From positions 1-55,788 of the forward strand of contig NZ_BLAD01000091.1 in the NCBI RefSeq assembly GCF_009687845.1: a DNA stretch of 55,788 bases, read 5' to 3'. Positions 54,145 to 55,788 of the stretch are shown here, piece after piece. Source of the DNA: Acrocarpospora corrugata. Lineage in GTDB: Bacteria; Actinomycetota; Actinomycetes; Streptosporangiales; Streptosporangiaceae. The notes beneath the pieces were generated by a model. That model had not been told where the DNA came from, made no database searches, and saw only the letters and a list, made by a program, of their open reading frames with translations. Each line of letters starts with the position of its first letter. Position 1 is the first letter of the stretch. The translations under genes and the position numbers were made by a program.

Positions 54145-54675
54145 CCACTTGCGAGGAGCACGACGTACGCACTGCGGGGCGGTTGAGCTGGGCACTTAGG
54201 TGCCTCACGGTTCGGCGATGTTCCCGGGTGTTCGCTCCCGTTGTCACTCAGTTGGTCACTCACCTTGAACCACTTCTGCGCAGTTCGGGGACGGGAGCGA
54301 GCGACTGCGATAACTCCTCCGTCGTTTGTCATCGGCTTGCCAGCGCTTTCGGGGTCATGTACCTGGAGCCCGGCGGCGAGGTGGCGAGAATTTACATGCC
54401 GCACTCGACCCTCCTACACCCAGCAGGTTCTCGCGATGAAGGACCTGGGAACAGGCGCCAAACGCGGGAGAGGCAATCGTGGTGTCCCTGGTGCCCAGGG
54501 AGCGAGACCGTTCGCGGCTAACCCTGCCCGATGCCTGCGCAGCAGATAATCGACTCTACGGCGATCCGGGGTCGTTCGGCCGCCGGTAGTCACTCGCCCA
54601 GACAGTGTCTTGTTTGACGGCCGACAACCCGAGTGTGGCGGGAGCGAGGGCGTCTACTGCTGGACAATAAACGAC
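54145..54675. other. gene-free stretch beyond scar D
   Basis: Apart from the GTCACTCA flank repeat no gene is supported. On the minus strand KVSDQLSDN near 54250 resembles KVSDHLSDD near 53105, probably the same decayed element end. Confidence 0.5.
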
Positions 54676-54735
54676 ATGCAGCCTGACGAAGAGCCTCTCT
54701 TCGGAGGATGAAATATCAGTACCGGCGTTGTCCGA

Positions 54736-55455
54736 GTGGGAGATACGGTGCGTCGCCCCGCCGGGCCTTGGACGCCGGCCGTGCACGCCTTGCTTACCCA
54801 TTTGCATGGAGTGGGATTTGCAGGTGCTCCTCGCCCTCTCGGTATCGACGATCAAGGGCGTGAGGTGCTGACCTTCGCGCCTGGCACGGTCGTATGGCCG
54901 GATCATTTCGCCCTACTGGATCCTGTTCATCAGCTTGAGCGCGTCGCGCGTCTGATCCGAGATTTCCATGACGCGGTGCAGGGCTTCGTTCCTCCGGCAG
55001 AAGCTTGCTGGCGGGTGTTCATCCCAGCGAACGGAGCCGACATCATCGCTCATCACGATCTGGCCCCATGGAATCTGGTTGCGGATGGTGATCACGGCTG
55101 GGTGTTCATCGATTGGGACGGAGCGGGGCCCGGGACTCGCCTGTGGGATGTCGCCTACGCCCTTCACGGATTCGTCCCGCTGTCGGCGCATCCGACGTGG
55201 CGACGCACCGACGCTGCGATTCGGCTGCGGATCTTCGCTGACGCGTACGGCCTGGATGAGGCTCAGCGTCATCAGTTGGTGCCGCTGCTGAGCCGACGCA
55301 CTCGTGCAACGCATGACTTCCTGAGGACGCAAGCTATTGACGGTGTTCAGCCGTGGGCGAGGTTGTGGGATGAGGGTCATGGTGACGCGTGGCTGAGCGA
55401 CGCAGAGTACATCGAGCAGTATGAGCAACTTTGGGTTGGTGCCCTAGTGTCGTGA
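54736..55455 (+). CDS. aminoglycoside-phosphotransferase-fold protein, N-terminus broken by a stop
   Basis: 239 residues from the GTG at 54736. The catalytic loop is IIAHHDLAPWNLVADGD and the metal-binding Asp is in VFIDWDGAGPGT. Upstream in the same frame, the ATG at 54676 begins MQPDEEPLFGG, then a TGA at 54709-54711, then NISTGVVRVGDTVRRP, which is the family's normal first strand. The real start was probably 54676 and a nonsense change now blocks it; restart at 54736 would lose the first strand. Family members phosphorylate varied small molecules; the substrate is unknown. Confidence 0.8.
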   Translation: MGDTVRRPAGPWTPAVHALLTHLHGVGFAGAPRPLGIDDQGREVLTFAPGTVVWPDHFALLDPVHQLERVARLIRDFHDAVQGFVPPAEACWRVFIPANGADIIAHHDLAPWNLVADGDHGWVFIDWDGAGPGTRLWDVAYALHGFVPLSAHPTWRRTDAAIRLRIFADAYGLDEAQRHQLVPLLSRRTRATHDFLRTQAIDGVQPWARLWDEGHGDAWLSDAEYIEQYEQLWVGALVS

Positions 55456-55592
55456 TCTTCGTGTCGCGATGGAGGCCTGCCCCGGCTGGTGCGAGCTTGC
55501 TCCGCTTTGACGGACACCTTGGTCCTGCCCCGGTTTTCCGGACCGCCGACCTCCCGGAGCCGCTGCCGGTGCTGTCACGACCCGGTTGACGG

Positions 55593-55630
55593 CGAAACGC
55601 TCGCCCGGGAAACACCGGCCGAGCGTTTCG
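55593..55630 (-). terminator. hairpin downstream of the last partial gene
   Basis: An 11-bp perfect stem CGAAACGCTCG / CGAGCGTTTCG encloses a 16-nt loop, 23 bp past the stop of the minus-strand gene. There is no T-run. Confidence 0.65.
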
Positions 55631-55653
55631 TCACGCCTGGATGCTGATCGGGA

Positions 55654-55788
55654 TCACACGTTGGGGATCAGGACGAGGAAGCCCGCCGGCACGTTGACCG
55701 TGGCCGGCCGGCCCAGCTGGGTCCACTCGTCGAGGCTGAGCGGCTTCTTCTTGCCGCCGGCGATCACGTAGATGGTGGTGTCGGGTGC
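55654..55788 (-). CDS. C-terminus of an unidentified protein (partial)
   Basis: 45 codons including the TGA run off the window edge. The protein reads APDTTIYVIAGGKKKPLSLD and ends VNVPAGFLVLIPNV. The alternating hydrophobic strands suggest a beta-rich repeat domain. No family recognised. Confidence 0.6.
   Translation of the reverse strand, partial: APDTTIYVIAGGKKKPLSLDEWTQLGRPATVNVPAGFLVLIPNV

Noticed and set aside
54709-54711. Selenocysteine (recoded UGA) in the phosphotransferase gene
   Set aside because: No SECIS-like hairpin was noticed and the family has no selenoprotein members; a nonsense change is simpler.

Overview
High-GC chromosomal DNA from an actinobacterium, most likely of the Streptosporangiales/Thermomonosporaceae type (inference). 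Supports: GTG starts are common, ppk lies beside a mutT1-like Nudix gene, the order metG-tatD-rpf-rsmA-ispE matches the Mycobacterium rpfB locus, an rsmI/pmt pair is divergent, and there is an F420 (Ddn-type) oxidoreductase. No rRNA, intact tRNA or CRISPR array was seen.

Layout. 0.1-4.6 kb is a polyphosphate block: ppk behind a possible PHO box, a Nudix-phosphatase fusion and a CYTH-CHAD protein. 4.6-6.3 kb holds tam and a VOC gene divergent from a MarR regulator across three operator-like repeats. 6.4-8.3 kb encodes a secreted trypsin-fold protein whose catalytic Ser position is Ile. 8.3-23 kb is the housekeeping ABC-F/ispE/rsmA/rpf/tatD/metG run, but two paralogous gene pairs (membrane Ser/Thr kinase plus overlapping secreted FG-GAP propeller) sit on the opposite strand on either side of rsmA. 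23-29.4 kb carries a hydrolase, a GT2 and two GT-C membrane glycosyltransferases, and rsmI.

From about 29.5 kb the region is accessory. The main candidate system is a tight three-gene operon at 33.2-38.0 kb: a protein with a C-terminal DUF559 (Vsr/PD-(D/E)XK-like) nuclease domain, a small winged-helix-like protein and a 1043-residue protein joining an N-terminal AAA-type ATPase to a C-terminal HerA/VirB4-like ATPase. This is a plausible undescribed DNA-processing or anti-phage system. Around it are small unknown genes, a lipoprotein, a VanX-type dipeptidase, a decayed NlpC/P60 gene, a DUF2975/Xre pair, an AlkD-like gene, a DUF853 ATPase, a WYL regulator facing a frameshifted epoxide hydrolase, and a MerR regulator facing a membrane protein with an apparently leaderless promoter.

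49.4-54.2 kb looks like a serial integration site. Four same-orientation scars related to the 3' half of a tRNA-Ala gene, two with integrase-end or terminator remnants, separate small cargo modules: an orphan DpnII/MboI-like nuclease, a secreted protein with a 5'-nucleotidase C-terminal domain but no catalytic domain, and a ribbon-helix-helix/Doc toxin-antitoxin pair with a perfect palindromic operator. The window ends with an aminoglycoside-phosphotransferase-fold gene carrying an upstream in-frame stop, and the C-terminus of an unidentified protein.
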